DNA from: an uncultured Oscillospiraceae bacterium
GTDB lineage: Bacteria; Bacillota; Clostridia; Oscillospirales; Oscillospiraceae
NCBI GenBank assembly: GCA_905233785.1
Contig: CAJOCV010000004.1
Location: 1 to 24,423, forward strand
Reading direction: 5' to 3'
DNA: 24,423 nt
Positions 1 to 5,711 of this stretch are shown here, one piece after another. Position numbers and translations under genes: made by a program. A model generated the notes under the pieces. That model saw only the letters and a list, made by a program, of their open reading frames with translations, was not told the DNA's origin and did no database searches. Numbering within the stretch: the first letter of the stretch is position 1; every line of letters begins with the position of its first letter.

Positions 1-149
1 TCGGGTTTATCGTGCGGCCTATTTCCCTGCACGGTTACGGCATCTTAGAGGTGGTTAAGAACCAGAACAGTGCAAATTTGATTATCTGTGACCTGACGTT
101 TGCCGAAGCGAGACACTTAACGGACGTTGCCAAAGGATTTTGCGTATAG
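1..149 (+). CDS. C-terminal fragment of an unrecognised protein (partial at window start)
   Basis: The frame that enters at base 3 is open for 48 codons and ends with TAG at 147-149. The translated tail begins GFIVRPISLHGYGILEVV and ends VAKGFCV. It reads like the end of a folded protein, with a mixed hydrophobic/polar pattern and no low-complexity sequence. The start lies upstream of the window, and I do not recognise the family. Its stop is followed at once by a perfect 16-bp palindrome (155-170). It is on the same strand as everything downstream, so it is probably an earlier gene of the same phage. The support is an open frame in the right orientation plus plausible composition; a chance open frame of this length is possible. 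Confidence 0.5.
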   Translation, partial: GFIVRPISLHGYGILEVVKNQNSANLIICDLTFAEARHLTDVAKGFCV

Positions 150-154
150 CCGAA

Positions 155-170
155 ACGCCCTATAGGGCGT
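155..170 (+). promoter_or_regulatory. Perfect 16-bp palindrome (6-bp hairpin, TATA loop)
   Basis: ACGCCC-TATA-GGGCGT is a perfect palindrome six bases after the stop of the upstream gene. As RNA it forms a 6-bp GC-rich stem with a 4-base loop. The following bases (CTGTCGG) contain no T-run, so it does not meet the usual standard for an intrinsic terminator. It may be an mRNA-stabilising or processing hairpin, or a protein-binding dyad, ahead of the gene that starts at 223. Confidence 0.4.
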
Positions 171-222
171 CTGTCGGGGATCGCCACCGGCGCTGATTAT
201 GGTAAGCGAGAAAGGACAATCT

Positions 223-753
223 ATGAGAGAGCGAGATAAAGAAGCCGCGCAGCATTTCGGCATTCTGGACAGACTGCAAAAACTGGAATCGGATTTGCTG
301 ACCGTCAAAGGGATAACAGATGTCACCTTTGATGTGGACAACTACGATGAGATCCATGACGTGTGCATTTTAACACGGTATGATATTCCGCCGGCTGCTG
401 AGGATTACTTCGCGCAGCGCAGGAGTCAGCTTAGCGAAATCCTGCAGACCTGCTTGAAGCACGATCTTTTCCCGAGTGGGGATCGGATCGAGGACTATGG
501 AGAGCACTGGTACATTGTGCGGCGGTGCGGAAAGTCGTGGCCGCGCCCGCAAGAGATGGCAGTGAGCGAGGCCACCGAGCCCCTCATCCAGCTCAATGCG
601 GAATGGATACCCTATATGAAAGCCTATCGCCTCTATGACCCGCATTGCCCGCAGAAGACCGTCGCCTATGTGGACACACTGGAGGAGGCAGCGCGCCCCG
701 GGTATCGTATTGTTGAGTGCGACGCAGACACAATGCACGTTGAGTGTTACTGA
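223..753 (+). CDS. Hypothetical phage protein, 176 aa
   Basis: I chose the ATG at 223 over the in-frame ATG at 199. AAAGGA (211-216) sits 6 bases before 223, while 199 has no ribosome binding site. The protein is soluble-looking and acidic. It starts with a predicted helical stretch (RERDKEAAQHFGILDRLQKLESDL) and continues with a beta-like segment (DVTFDVDNYDEIHDVCILTRY). It has no signal peptide or membrane segment. Residues 77-100 contain a WYIVRR motif, and the C-terminal half has Tyr/Pro-rich stretches (AYRLYDPHCPQKTVAYVDT). I do not recognise a family, and no catalytic motif is evident. It lies 50 bases upstream of the next small gene, probably in the same transcript. The product is likely an accessory protein of the phage early or middle region; this is inference from position. 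Confidence 0.75.
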   Translation: MRERDKEAAQHFGILDRLQKLESDLLTVKGITDVTFDVDNYDEIHDVCILTRYDIPPAAEDYFAQRRSQLSEILQTCLKHDLFPSGDRIEDYGEHWYIVRRCGKSWPRPQEMAVSEATEPLIQLNAEWIPYMKAYRLYDPHCPQKTVAYVDTLEEAARPGYRIVECDADTMHVECY

Positions 754-764
754 TGAAAACTGCC

Positions 765-790
765 CTCCCGGCGGGGAGAAACACCGGGAG
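765..790 (+). promoter_or_regulatory. Hairpin touching the ribosome binding site of the next gene
   Basis: CTCCCGG (765-771) and CCGGGAG (784-790) form a perfect 7-bp inverted repeat with a 12-base loop. The AAAGGA ribosome binding site of the gene at 804 starts at the next base (791). An alternative fold, CTCCC with GGGAG inside the loop, is also possible. The position suggests an effect on initiation or mRNA stability, but this is only inference. Confidence 0.35.
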
Positions 791-803
791 AAAGGAAAAA
801 AGA

Positions 804-1007
804 ATGCCTGTATATGATTTTTGCGGCCTTTGCACCGACGATTCTGTGGATGTGAGCATCTATGACATGAACGAGGAAATAGAGAAAGAGATTTTCTCCG
901 GAACCATGCGGGATGCCATGGAAAGCGACTGGGCAGACTTCGAGGTTGAAAGCTTTGACCTCACCCCGGACGGACTCTGCCTGAACATCGACACATCGGA
1001 GGGCTGA
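804..1007 (+). CDS. Small acidic hypothetical phage protein, 67 aa
   Basis: The start is the ATG at 804, preceded by GGGAGAAAGGA with AAAGGA at 791-796 and a 7-base spacer. An in-frame upstream ATG at 744 falls in the previous gene's tail and lacks a ribosome binding site. The product is strongly acidic (many Asp and Glu) and begins MPVYDFCGLCTDDSVDVSIYD. It has a CxxC pair at residues 7 and 10, but no second pair that would complete a zinc site. There is no membrane segment. The following gene starts 2 bases after its stop, so the two are co-transcribed and perhaps translationally coupled. I do not recognise the family. Small acidic phage proteins of this kind are sometimes inhibitors or DNA mimics, but nothing in the sequence proves that. 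Confidence 0.7.
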   Translation: MPVYDFCGLCTDDSVDVSIYDMNEEIEKEIFSGTMRDAMESDWADFEVESFDLTPDGLCLNIDTSEG

Positions 1008-1009
1008 GA

Positions 1010-1345
1010 ATGAGCAGAGACTGGACACCGGAGGAGACGCGGGCGGCATCCGAGGCCATGAAGCGCGCCGGGCAGATGAGTTATGAGGAGGTCTGCGCCG
1101 AGGTGGAAGCAAAAGAAAAGATAGATCGCTTTGCCTCGGTTCAAAGCAAGTACCACTGGCCGTGCCCGCGGTGTGGGAAATGGTCGATGAACGAAAAGCC
1201 GTCCAGAAACGCTCTCAGTCGCCGCGTCAACGTGTATATCTGCGACCTGTGCGGGAGCATGGAAGCCCTCGAAGATCTGCACGGAACACCCATCGGCCTG
1301 CGCGCGTGGGACATTGCCCGGCACGAGGAATGGCCGTTTTCGTAA
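1010..1345 (+). CDS. Zinc-ribbon phage protein, 111 aa
   Basis: The ATG at 1010 follows GGAGG (998-1002) by 7 bases and lies 2 bases after the previous stop. The protein has a helical, charged N-terminal half (residues 5-40). A classical zinc ribbon follows, with C52-P-R-C55 (WPCPRCGKW) and C78-D-L-C81 (ICDLCG). The C-terminal part (IGLRAWDIARHEEWPF) is Trp-rich. Zinc ribbons of this form usually bind nucleic acid or stabilise a small fold. Similar small proteins are frequent in the accessory regions of phages of Firmicutes, but I cannot assign a specific function. It is the last gene before the leader of the transporter/PP-loop operon. Confidence 0.8.
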   Translation: MSRDWTPEETRAASEAMKRAGQMSYEEVCAEVEAKEKIDRFASVQSKYHWPCPRCGKWSMNEKPSRNALSRRVNVYICDLCGSMEALEDLHGTPIGLRAWDIARHEEWPFS

Positions 1346-1350
1346 AGTTG

Positions 1351-1395
1351 CACCGTGATGCACCGCGATGCAGCGCCGTGACGCTTGATGTCACG
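1351..1395 (+). promoter_or_regulatory. Tandem imperfect decamers and an inverted repeat (candidate operator)
   Basis: Four successive decamers read CACCGTGATG, CACCGCGATG, CAGCGCCGTG and ACGCTTGATG (1351-1390). The first three are clearly related and all end in TG. Overlapping the last ones, CGTGAC (1377-1382) and GTCACG (1390-1395) form a perfect 6-bp inverted repeat with a 7-base spacer. The block is non-coding and lies upstream of the operon at 1555. It looks like a binding site for a dimeric regulator; no particular protein can be named. A weak promoter-like pair, TTGATG (1385-1390) and TATCGT (1408-1413) with 17-base spacing, overlaps it. Confidence 0.3.
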
Positions 1396-1434
1396 CCAAA
1401 AGTGTGATATCGTTACAATCGCAAAATCCGTATC

Positions 1435-1482
1435 AAGCACCGAAGCATCGCAGTTCGCCGCTGCGGTGCTTCAACTTTTTTT
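1435..1482 (+). terminator. Terminator- or attenuator-like hairpin in the operon leader
   Basis: AAGCACCG (1435-1442) pairs perfectly with CGGTGCTT (1464-1471). Inside it, CGCAG and CTGCG can form an extended or alternative stem. A run of seven T (1476-1482) follows four bases after the stem. It is a plausible rho-independent terminator for the upstream genes. Because it lies 73 bases before the next start codon and is followed by mutually exclusive ribosome-binding-site pairings, it could instead act as an attenuator. Confidence 0.55.
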
Positions 1483-1485
1483 CGG

Positions 1486-1547
1486 AAGGAGGATTATCCC
1501 GGCCGCTCCTTTGAGTACCGCCGCCGAAAGGTGAGCATCAAAGGAGG
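1486..1547 (+). promoter_or_regulatory. Candidate ribosome-binding-site sequestering RNA switch
   Basis: CTCCTTTGA (1506-1514) is perfectly complementary over 9 bases to TCAAAGGAG (1538-1546), which contains the ribosome binding site of the gene starting at 1555. The same CTCCTTT can instead pair with GAAGGAG (1485-1491, one G-U), freeing the real site. The two pairings are mutually exclusive, the arrangement expected for translational control. I do not recognise a known riboswitch aptamer, so the ligand, if any, is unknown. Confidence 0.4.
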
Positions 1548-1554
1548 GTGTCAC

Positions 1555-2550
1555 ATGACACTGAAAGACAAATTCAAAAGCAATCCCCAGCTCTACTATG
1601 CACTGAGCATCGCGGCGACGTGGGCGGGCATCGGCTCCCTGATGAACGGGGTGACCATGACTCAGACCTACGGCGTGATCCCGTCCCTGATCTGGGTGCT
1701 CGGCAACACCGTCGCCTGCATTCTGTTCGGCGCGTTGGCGCTGAAGATCCCGAAGGTGCGGGAAGTCTTCGGCTCCCGCGTGATGAAATGGATTTGCGGG
1801 GTGATGTGCGTGTTCCAGGCGTGGCTGTCCATGAACGGGATGCAGACAGTATTTGCCGATACCGTCCTCGGGACGGACTTTGGAAAGGTTGTGGCCTATG
1901 CGCTGGCCGTCTTCTTCCTGCTGCTCCTGCTGCGCTTTGGCATGATCCGAAACGTCCTGACAGACGGCTTCGGCTGGATCATCGTCTATCTGCTGGCAGC
2001 GGCCATCACGGTGGTCGCGCTGATCCATACCGGAGGTGCGGTCAACGCCATTGGCCTCGGTCTTGAGGCAGAGCCGATGAGAACCGGCATCTGGAAAGCG
2101 ATCCTGTTGCTTCCCGGTCCTTTCACCTATCCCTACTTCTTTGAGATTCTGAACTACAACGACCGGAACGAGGACGGAACTGCTGCGGTGAATGTCAGAC
2201 GGGCTTTCACCATGGGCGGCATCTTCTTCGGTCTGTATATGGCTATCATCTTCCCACTCGCCTGGGTGCGGTTCTCGCCGGCACTCAACATCATCAAGGC
2301 GGTGCTGATCACCATCATCGGCACGTCCACGCTGTCCTCCTCCATGTACAGCATCTATATCGCCTTCGGGAAAAAGCTCGGCCTCTTTATCAACGCCGGT
2401 CTGATCGCCGGGTGGAGCATCCTGATCCCGCTTGGTGTGATGGGGATGTGGACGCTCATGGCCTCGGTGCGTATCTACTTCGTCGCCGGAGGCATTCTGT
2501 TCGCCCTGTGCTGGAACGCCCGGGAGAAGCGAAAGGCGGTGCAGGTATGA
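1555..2550 (+). CDS. Multi-pass membrane protein, transporter-like (331 aa)
   Basis: The ATG at 1555 has a strong ribosome binding site (AAAGGAGG, 1540-1547) 7 bases upstream; the in-frame GTG at 1531 has none. About nine or ten hydrophobic segments are visible, near residues 14-34, 41-63, 77-97, 111-128, 140-160, 178-198, 218-238, 246-270, 279-299 and 303-320. The C-terminus is positively charged (NAREKRKAVQV). The first segment has a broken, glycine-rich helix (TWAGIGSLMNG). A conserved-looking PGPFTYPYFFEI segment lies at 187-198. Both recall secondary transporters of the APC/LeuT-fold type, including YkvI-like proteins, but this is a resemblance by eye. It should be an inner-membrane protein. 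The next gene starts within its stop codon (ATGA). A transporter in a phage is uncommon, and its coupling to PP-loop genes suggests it moves a substrate or product of that module. The substrate is not readable from the sequence. Confidence 0.85.
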   Translation: MTLKDKFKSNPQLYYALSIAATWAGIGSLMNGVTMTQTYGVIPSLIWVLGNTVACILFGALALKIPKVREVFGSRVMKWICGVMCVFQAWLSMNGMQTVFADTVLGTDFGKVVAYALAVFFLLLLLRFGMIRNVLTDGFGWIIVYLLAAAITVVALIHTGGAVNAIGLGLEAEPMRTGIWKAILLLPGPFTYPYFFEILNYNDRNEDGTAAVNVRRAFTMGGIFFGLYMAIIFPLAWVRFSPALNIIKAVLITIIGTSTLSSSMYSIYIAFGKKLGLFINAGLIAGWSILIPLGVMGMWTLMASVRIYFVAGGILFALCWNAREKRKAVQV

Positions 2551-3335
2551 AACAGGTGCTCGGGCGGAAGCAGACCAGCAAAAACAGCGATTGGCTGTAT
2601 GCGGTCTCTCATATCGAAGAGCTTATTTCCCCCGCGGAAGTGGAGCGCTATGCCGCCGAGGCTGTCGCCGAGATCAAAGCGGCAACAGCCGGTAAGCGCG
2701 CCGCCTATGCGTGGAGCGGCGGTAAGGACAGCATAGTCCTCGCCAAGCTCTGCGAGGAAGCCGGTGTAACGACCGGCTTTTTTGCGTACTGCGATCTCGA
2801 CTATCCGGCCTTTGTGGAATGGGTCAAGGCAAACAAGCCCGCCGGTGTCCAGATGCTGCACACGGGCTACGGTCTCGATTGGCTGTACCGTCACCAGAAT
2901 CTCATCTTCGCCGAAGGTGCTCTTGGGCAGCGCTGGCACCAGATCAGCCAACGTGGACCGTTCACCCGGATGTTCTTCGAGAACGGACTTGACCTGCTGC
3001 TCATGGGGCACCGGAAAATCGACGGGAACAACTGTGGTTCCGGCGGGTACATCCGGAAGAACAGCGGCGAGACCCGCTTCTCCCCTCTCCGCGACTGGCC
3101 GCACGAGGCTCTTCTCGGCTATATCCATTACCACGGTCTCGCCCTGCCGCCGATCTACGGTTGGAAGGACGGCTGGGTGCAGGGAACTCACGCTTGGCCG
3201 GAACGCGAGTTCTGCAGCGAAGACATTATGAAGGGCTACCGGGAGGTCTACGAGATCGACCCCGGCATCGTGATCCGCGCCGCGCAGAAGATCCCGAGTG
3301 CGCGCCGCTTCCTTGAAACGGGGGTGGTCGCGTGA
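2547..3335 (+). CDS. PP-loop ATPase of the PAPS-reductase family, first copy (262 aa)
   Basis: The start ATG (2547) overlaps the upstream stop as ATGA. The PP-loop signature SGGKDS is at residues 57-62 after a beta strand (AAYAWSGG). It marks the N-type ATP pyrophosphatase fold shared by PAPS reductases, tRNA thiolases and DndC. Further features are YCDLDYPAFVEW (81-92), GHRKIDGNNCGSGGY (154-168) and the PLRDW motif (180-184) followed by a helix. That last part matches the substrate-side region of the PAPS-reductase family. The C-terminal ECGxH cysteine motif of true PAPS reductases is not seen, so adenylate-forming chemistry other than sulfate reduction is likely. No membrane segment is visible. 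It is coupled upstream to the membrane protein and downstream to a ParB-like protein through a GTGA overlap. Databases commonly label such phage proteins 'phosphoadenosine phosphosulfate reductase', which probably overstates what is known. Confidence 0.88.
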   Translation: MKQVLGRKQTSKNSDWLYAVSHIEELISPAEVERYAAEAVAEIKAATAGKRAAYAWSGGKDSIVLAKLCEEAGVTTGFFAYCDLDYPAFVEWVKANKPAGVQMLHTGYGLDWLYRHQNLIFAEGALGQRWHQISQRGPFTRMFFENGLDLLLMGHRKIDGNNCGSGGYIRKNSGETRFSPLRDWPHEALLGYIHYHGLALPPIYGWKDGWVQGTHAWPEREFCSEDIMKGYREVYEIDPGIVIRAAQKIPSARRFLETGVVA

Positions 3336-4021
3336 ACATCATCATGATCCCGCTCGCGGAGCTGCAGCCAAATCCCCGAAACGTCCGGCTCCATTCCGCT
3401 AAGCAGCTTGAAGAGTATAAGCGCTCCATAGAAAAGTTTGGCCAGACAAAGGCTATCGTCTGCGACGAAAGCAAAACCATCCTGATCGGCAACGGACTCT
3501 ACGAGGCCATGAAGGAGCTCGGCATGACCGAGGCCGCCTGCTTTATCAAGGCGGGTATGTCCGAGACGGACAAGCTCAAAATGATGATGGCGGACAACAA
3601 GGTCTATTCCCTCGGTGTGGACAATCTGGAAACCATCGAGGAGATTATCGGCGAGCTTGGAGCGGTCAAGGACTTCGATATTCCGGGCTACGATCCTGAC
3701 CTGCTGGAAACCTTGAGCTTTTCGGCCATCGACGCGGACGACTTCATGGGCGGCTACGGTATCCTGGATGACAGCACCAAGGACAACATGGCGAAGGCTG
3801 CCGTCCGATACGAGCAGGAAGAAGCGGAATTTGCCGCTTCCGCCGAGAACCTGACGCCTGCGGAGCCGGGAAAGCCCGTGGAAACGCCGGGAACGGTCGT
3901 CTCGCCTCCCGGGGATATAGACGACGCAGGGCTTCCGGAAAAGCCCGTGGAAACAGCTGGAATGGCGTTGCAACGGCGCTTTCTCGTCTGCCCGAAATGC
4001 GGTGAGAAGATATGGCTGTGA
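3332..4021 (+). CDS. ParB-like protein with C-terminal zinc knuckle, first copy (229 aa)
   Basis: The GTG at 3332 overlaps the previous stop (GTGA); the ATG at 3344 is a shorter alternative. The N-terminal ParB/sulfiredoxin-type domain spans about residues 3-95. It shows IPLAELQPNPRNVR (5-18), a helix with SIEKFGQTK (32-40), the GNGLYEAMKELG segment (53-64) that corresponds to the GHRR-type nucleotide-binding motif, and ADNKVYSLG (87-95). A helical region follows. Next comes a Pro/Glu linker in which K-P-V-E-T occurs twice, 23 codons apart. The end is VCPKCGEKIWL, a half zinc ribbon. ParB-like domains bind or hydrolyse nucleotides or act as nucleases, and which applies here is unknown. It lies between the two PP-loop genes and overlaps the second by 10 bases, implying joint production. 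Confidence 0.82.
   Translation: MNIIMIPLAELQPNPRNVRLHSAKQLEEYKRSIEKFGQTKAIVCDESKTILIGNGLYEAMKELGMTEAACFIKAGMSETDKLKMMMADNKVYSLGVDNLETIEEIIGELGAVKDFDIPGYDPDLLETLSFSAIDADDFMGGYGILDDSTKDNMAKAAVRYEQEEAEFAASAENLTPAEPGKPVETPGTVVSPPGDIDDAGLPEKPVETAGMALQRRFLVCPKCGEKIWL
3871..3954 (+). repeat. 15-bp direct repeat within the ParB-like gene
   Basis: AAAGCCCGTGGAAAC occurs at 3871-3885 and again at 3940-3954. The copies are 69 bases apart, an exact multiple of three, so both encode K-P-V-E-T in the same frame. It points to a recent internal duplication of the proline-rich linker before the zinc knuckle. Confidence 0.8.
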
Positions 4022-5175
4022 AACGCATCGAGGGAACGATCGACGTTGTGACCGCCGCGCGACAGCGGCTTCTCAACGTCTTCTCCAACGGCGTCCCCGT
4101 CTATCTGAGCTTTTCAGCCGGAAAGGACAGCCTGTGCCTGGTGCATCTGGTCTATGAGCTGATCCGCGCCGGAAAGATTGACCCAAAGCTACTGGTGGCG
4201 CTGTTCATCGACGAGGAGGCCATCTACGACAGCATGGAGCAGATGGCGCTGCGCTGGCGAAAGCGTCTGATCGCAGTCGGGGCGCAATTCCGCTGGTACT
4301 GCCTGCCCGTCAAGCAGTCCTCCGTCCTGCACTACCTGCAATCCACCGAATCGTGGATCACCTGGGAGCCGGGAAAAGAGGACTGCTGGGTACGGCAGCC
4401 GCCGCCTTTCGCCATTATGCGCAGCCCGTATCTGGAATACCCTGGGCAGATGAACTATCAGGAATTTTGCCAGACGATCGCCCGAGACGGCATCCAGATC
4501 GTCGGATTGCGCGGCGCGGAATCCATCCAGCGTGCCGAGTTTCTCTCCCGCGTCGCGCTCGGCAAGGGCGGCATCACCGGCCGGAACTGTCAGTACCCTA
4601 TCTACGACTGGCGCGATCGGGACGTGTGGCTCTACATCAAGGAGCACAACCTGGACTTTCCCGATGCCTATATCCACCTCTACCAAGTCGGAGTGCCGAA
4701 ACGGCAGCTCCGGCTTTGTAATTTCTTCGGTTCGGAGGGCATCGCCGGGCTGCGCTGGATCGCGGAAACCGATCCTCAGCTCTGGCAGCAAGTCGAGAAG
4801 CGAGAGCCGAACGCATACCTCACGCTGCTCTACTGGGACAGCGAGATGTTCAAGCGCAGAACCAGGAAGCGCCGGGAACTGGAAGGCGACGAACCGCTCA
4901 AGGACTACAAGGCGGAGTGTAAACGGATGATCTTCACGGAATCCGCGAAGTTTTTCGGCATCGAAAGCATGAAGCACGTCCATTCCGCGTACCGCGCCTT
5001 CTACGTCCGCAACAGCGGCGTTATGACGCAGGAGCATTTCAGGATCATGCACGACGCGATCCTTGCCGGTGATCCGAAGCTCCGATCTCTCCGGGCGCTC
5101 TACACCACGGTCTACAAGGAATACGCCGACGTGAGCCGTGCCGATTCCTCCCGGAAGGGAGGTGAAACGGTATGA
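4012..5175 (+). CDS. IbrA-like PP-loop protein of the PAPS-reductase family, second copy (387 aa)
   Basis: The ATG at 4012 overlaps the preceding gene by 10 bases. The PP-loop motif SAGKDS is at residues 35-40 after VPVYLSF. The family core continues with LFIDEEAIYDS (64-74), GLRGAESIQR (165-174) and YPIYDWRDRDVWLYI (195-209), the G-x-R-x-x-E-S and P-I-x-D-W motifs of PAPS-reductase relatives. The region beyond residue 210 is long and basic (KRRTRKRRELEG). With its length of nearly 390 residues, this fits the IbrA/DUF3440-type proteins first noted in enterobacterial prophages. The ECGxH cysteine motif of true sulfate-pathway reductases is absent. The next gene, a ParB-like IbrB-type protein, starts within its stop codon, the same pairing known for ibrA-ibrB. 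The biochemical role of IbrA-type proteins is unsettled; reported effects are on host gene expression. Confidence 0.88.
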   Translation: MAVKRIEGTIDVVTAARQRLLNVFSNGVPVYLSFSAGKDSLCLVHLVYELIRAGKIDPKLLVALFIDEEAIYDSMEQMALRWRKRLIAVGAQFRWYCLPVKQSSVLHYLQSTESWITWEPGKEDCWVRQPPPFAIMRSPYLEYPGQMNYQEFCQTIARDGIQIVGLRGAESIQRAEFLSRVALGKGGITGRNCQYPIYDWRDRDVWLYIKEHNLDFPDAYIHLYQVGVPKRQLRLCNFFGSEGIAGLRWIAETDPQLWQQVEKREPNAYLTLLYWDSEMFKRRTRKRRELEGDEPLKDYKAECKRMIFTESAKFFGIESMKHVHSAYRAFYVRNSGVMTQEHFRIMHDAILAGDPKLRSLRALYTTVYKEYADVSRADSSRKGGETV

Positions 5176-5696
5176 CCGAGGTCGATGTATTCGCCCCGCT
5201 TTCATCTCTGCAATGGGTGGACAGGTCTTTGCTCCATGCAAACGACTACAACCCGAACAAGGTCAGCGAGGACAATCTGCAGCTGCTGATCCAGTCGATC
5301 CTCACGAACGGCTGGACGCTCCCGATCGTTTGCCGTCCGGACTACACCATCATCGACGGCTTCCACCGCTGGACAGTCTCGGGGCGCGAGCCGCTCAGAT
5401 CGAAGCTCGGCGGCAAGGTTCCCGTCGTACTCGTAGTCCACGACAGTGAGGCCGACGATATCTTCGGCACCATCACGCATAACCGCGCGCGAGGGACTCA
5501 CCTGCTGGAGCCGATGAAGGCCATCGTAAAGCGCCTGCTCGACGAGGGAAAGAGCGTGAAGGAGATCTCCCGTCAGCTTGGCATGAAGCCCGAAGAGATC
5601 TTCCGACTCTCGGACTTCTCCCGAGACGATTTTCTGGCCATGATGACCGAGGGTGTCACAGGCTATTCCCGCGCGGCCATCTACAAGAAAACCTAA
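5172..5696 (+). CDS. IbrB-like ParB-domain protein, second copy (174 aa)
   Basis: The ATG at 5172 overlaps the upstream stop (ATGA) and has GGGAGGTG at 5157-5164. The ParB/sulfiredoxin-type domain shows HANDYNPNKVSEDNLQLL (22-39), SILTNGWTLPIV (42-53), the nucleotide-binding-type motif IIDGFHRW (60-67) and THNRARGTH (102-110). A helix-turn-helix-like segment follows (KSVKEISRQLGMKPEEIFRL, about 127-146), ending in SRAAIYKKT. The order and length match IbrB, the usual partner of IbrA-type PP-loop proteins. Compared with the ParB-like protein at 3332 it has no zinc knuckle but gains the HTH, so the two ParB copies are diverged rather than freshly duplicated. It may bind DNA or act on the product of its PP-loop partner; this is inference. 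Confidence 0.87.
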   Translation: MTEVDVFAPLSSLQWVDRSLLHANDYNPNKVSEDNLQLLIQSILTNGWTLPIVCRPDYTIIDGFHRWTVSGREPLRSKLGGKVPVVLVVHDSEADDIFGTITHNRARGTHLLEPMKAIVKRLLDEGKSVKEISRQLGMKPEEIFRLSDFSRDDFLAMMTEGVTGYSRAAIYKKT

Positions 5697-5711
5697 AGGA
5701 GTGAGACCGGC

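Noticed and set aside
1346..1554. Known sulfur-related riboswitch (SAM type) in the leader
   Set aside because: I looked because of the PAPS-reductase-family genes, but no SAM-box or other familiar aptamer core is recognisable; only generic pairings are supported.
2412..2546. N-terminal extension of the first PP-loop gene into the membrane protein gene
   Set aside because: The extension is the out-of-frame reading of the membrane protein end; the ATGA overlap at 2547 is a better start.
4189..5241. 350-codon minus-strand open frame opposite the IbrA-like gene
   Set aside because: The + frame has family motifs and coupled neighbours; the minus frame has none and no ribosome binding site was evident.
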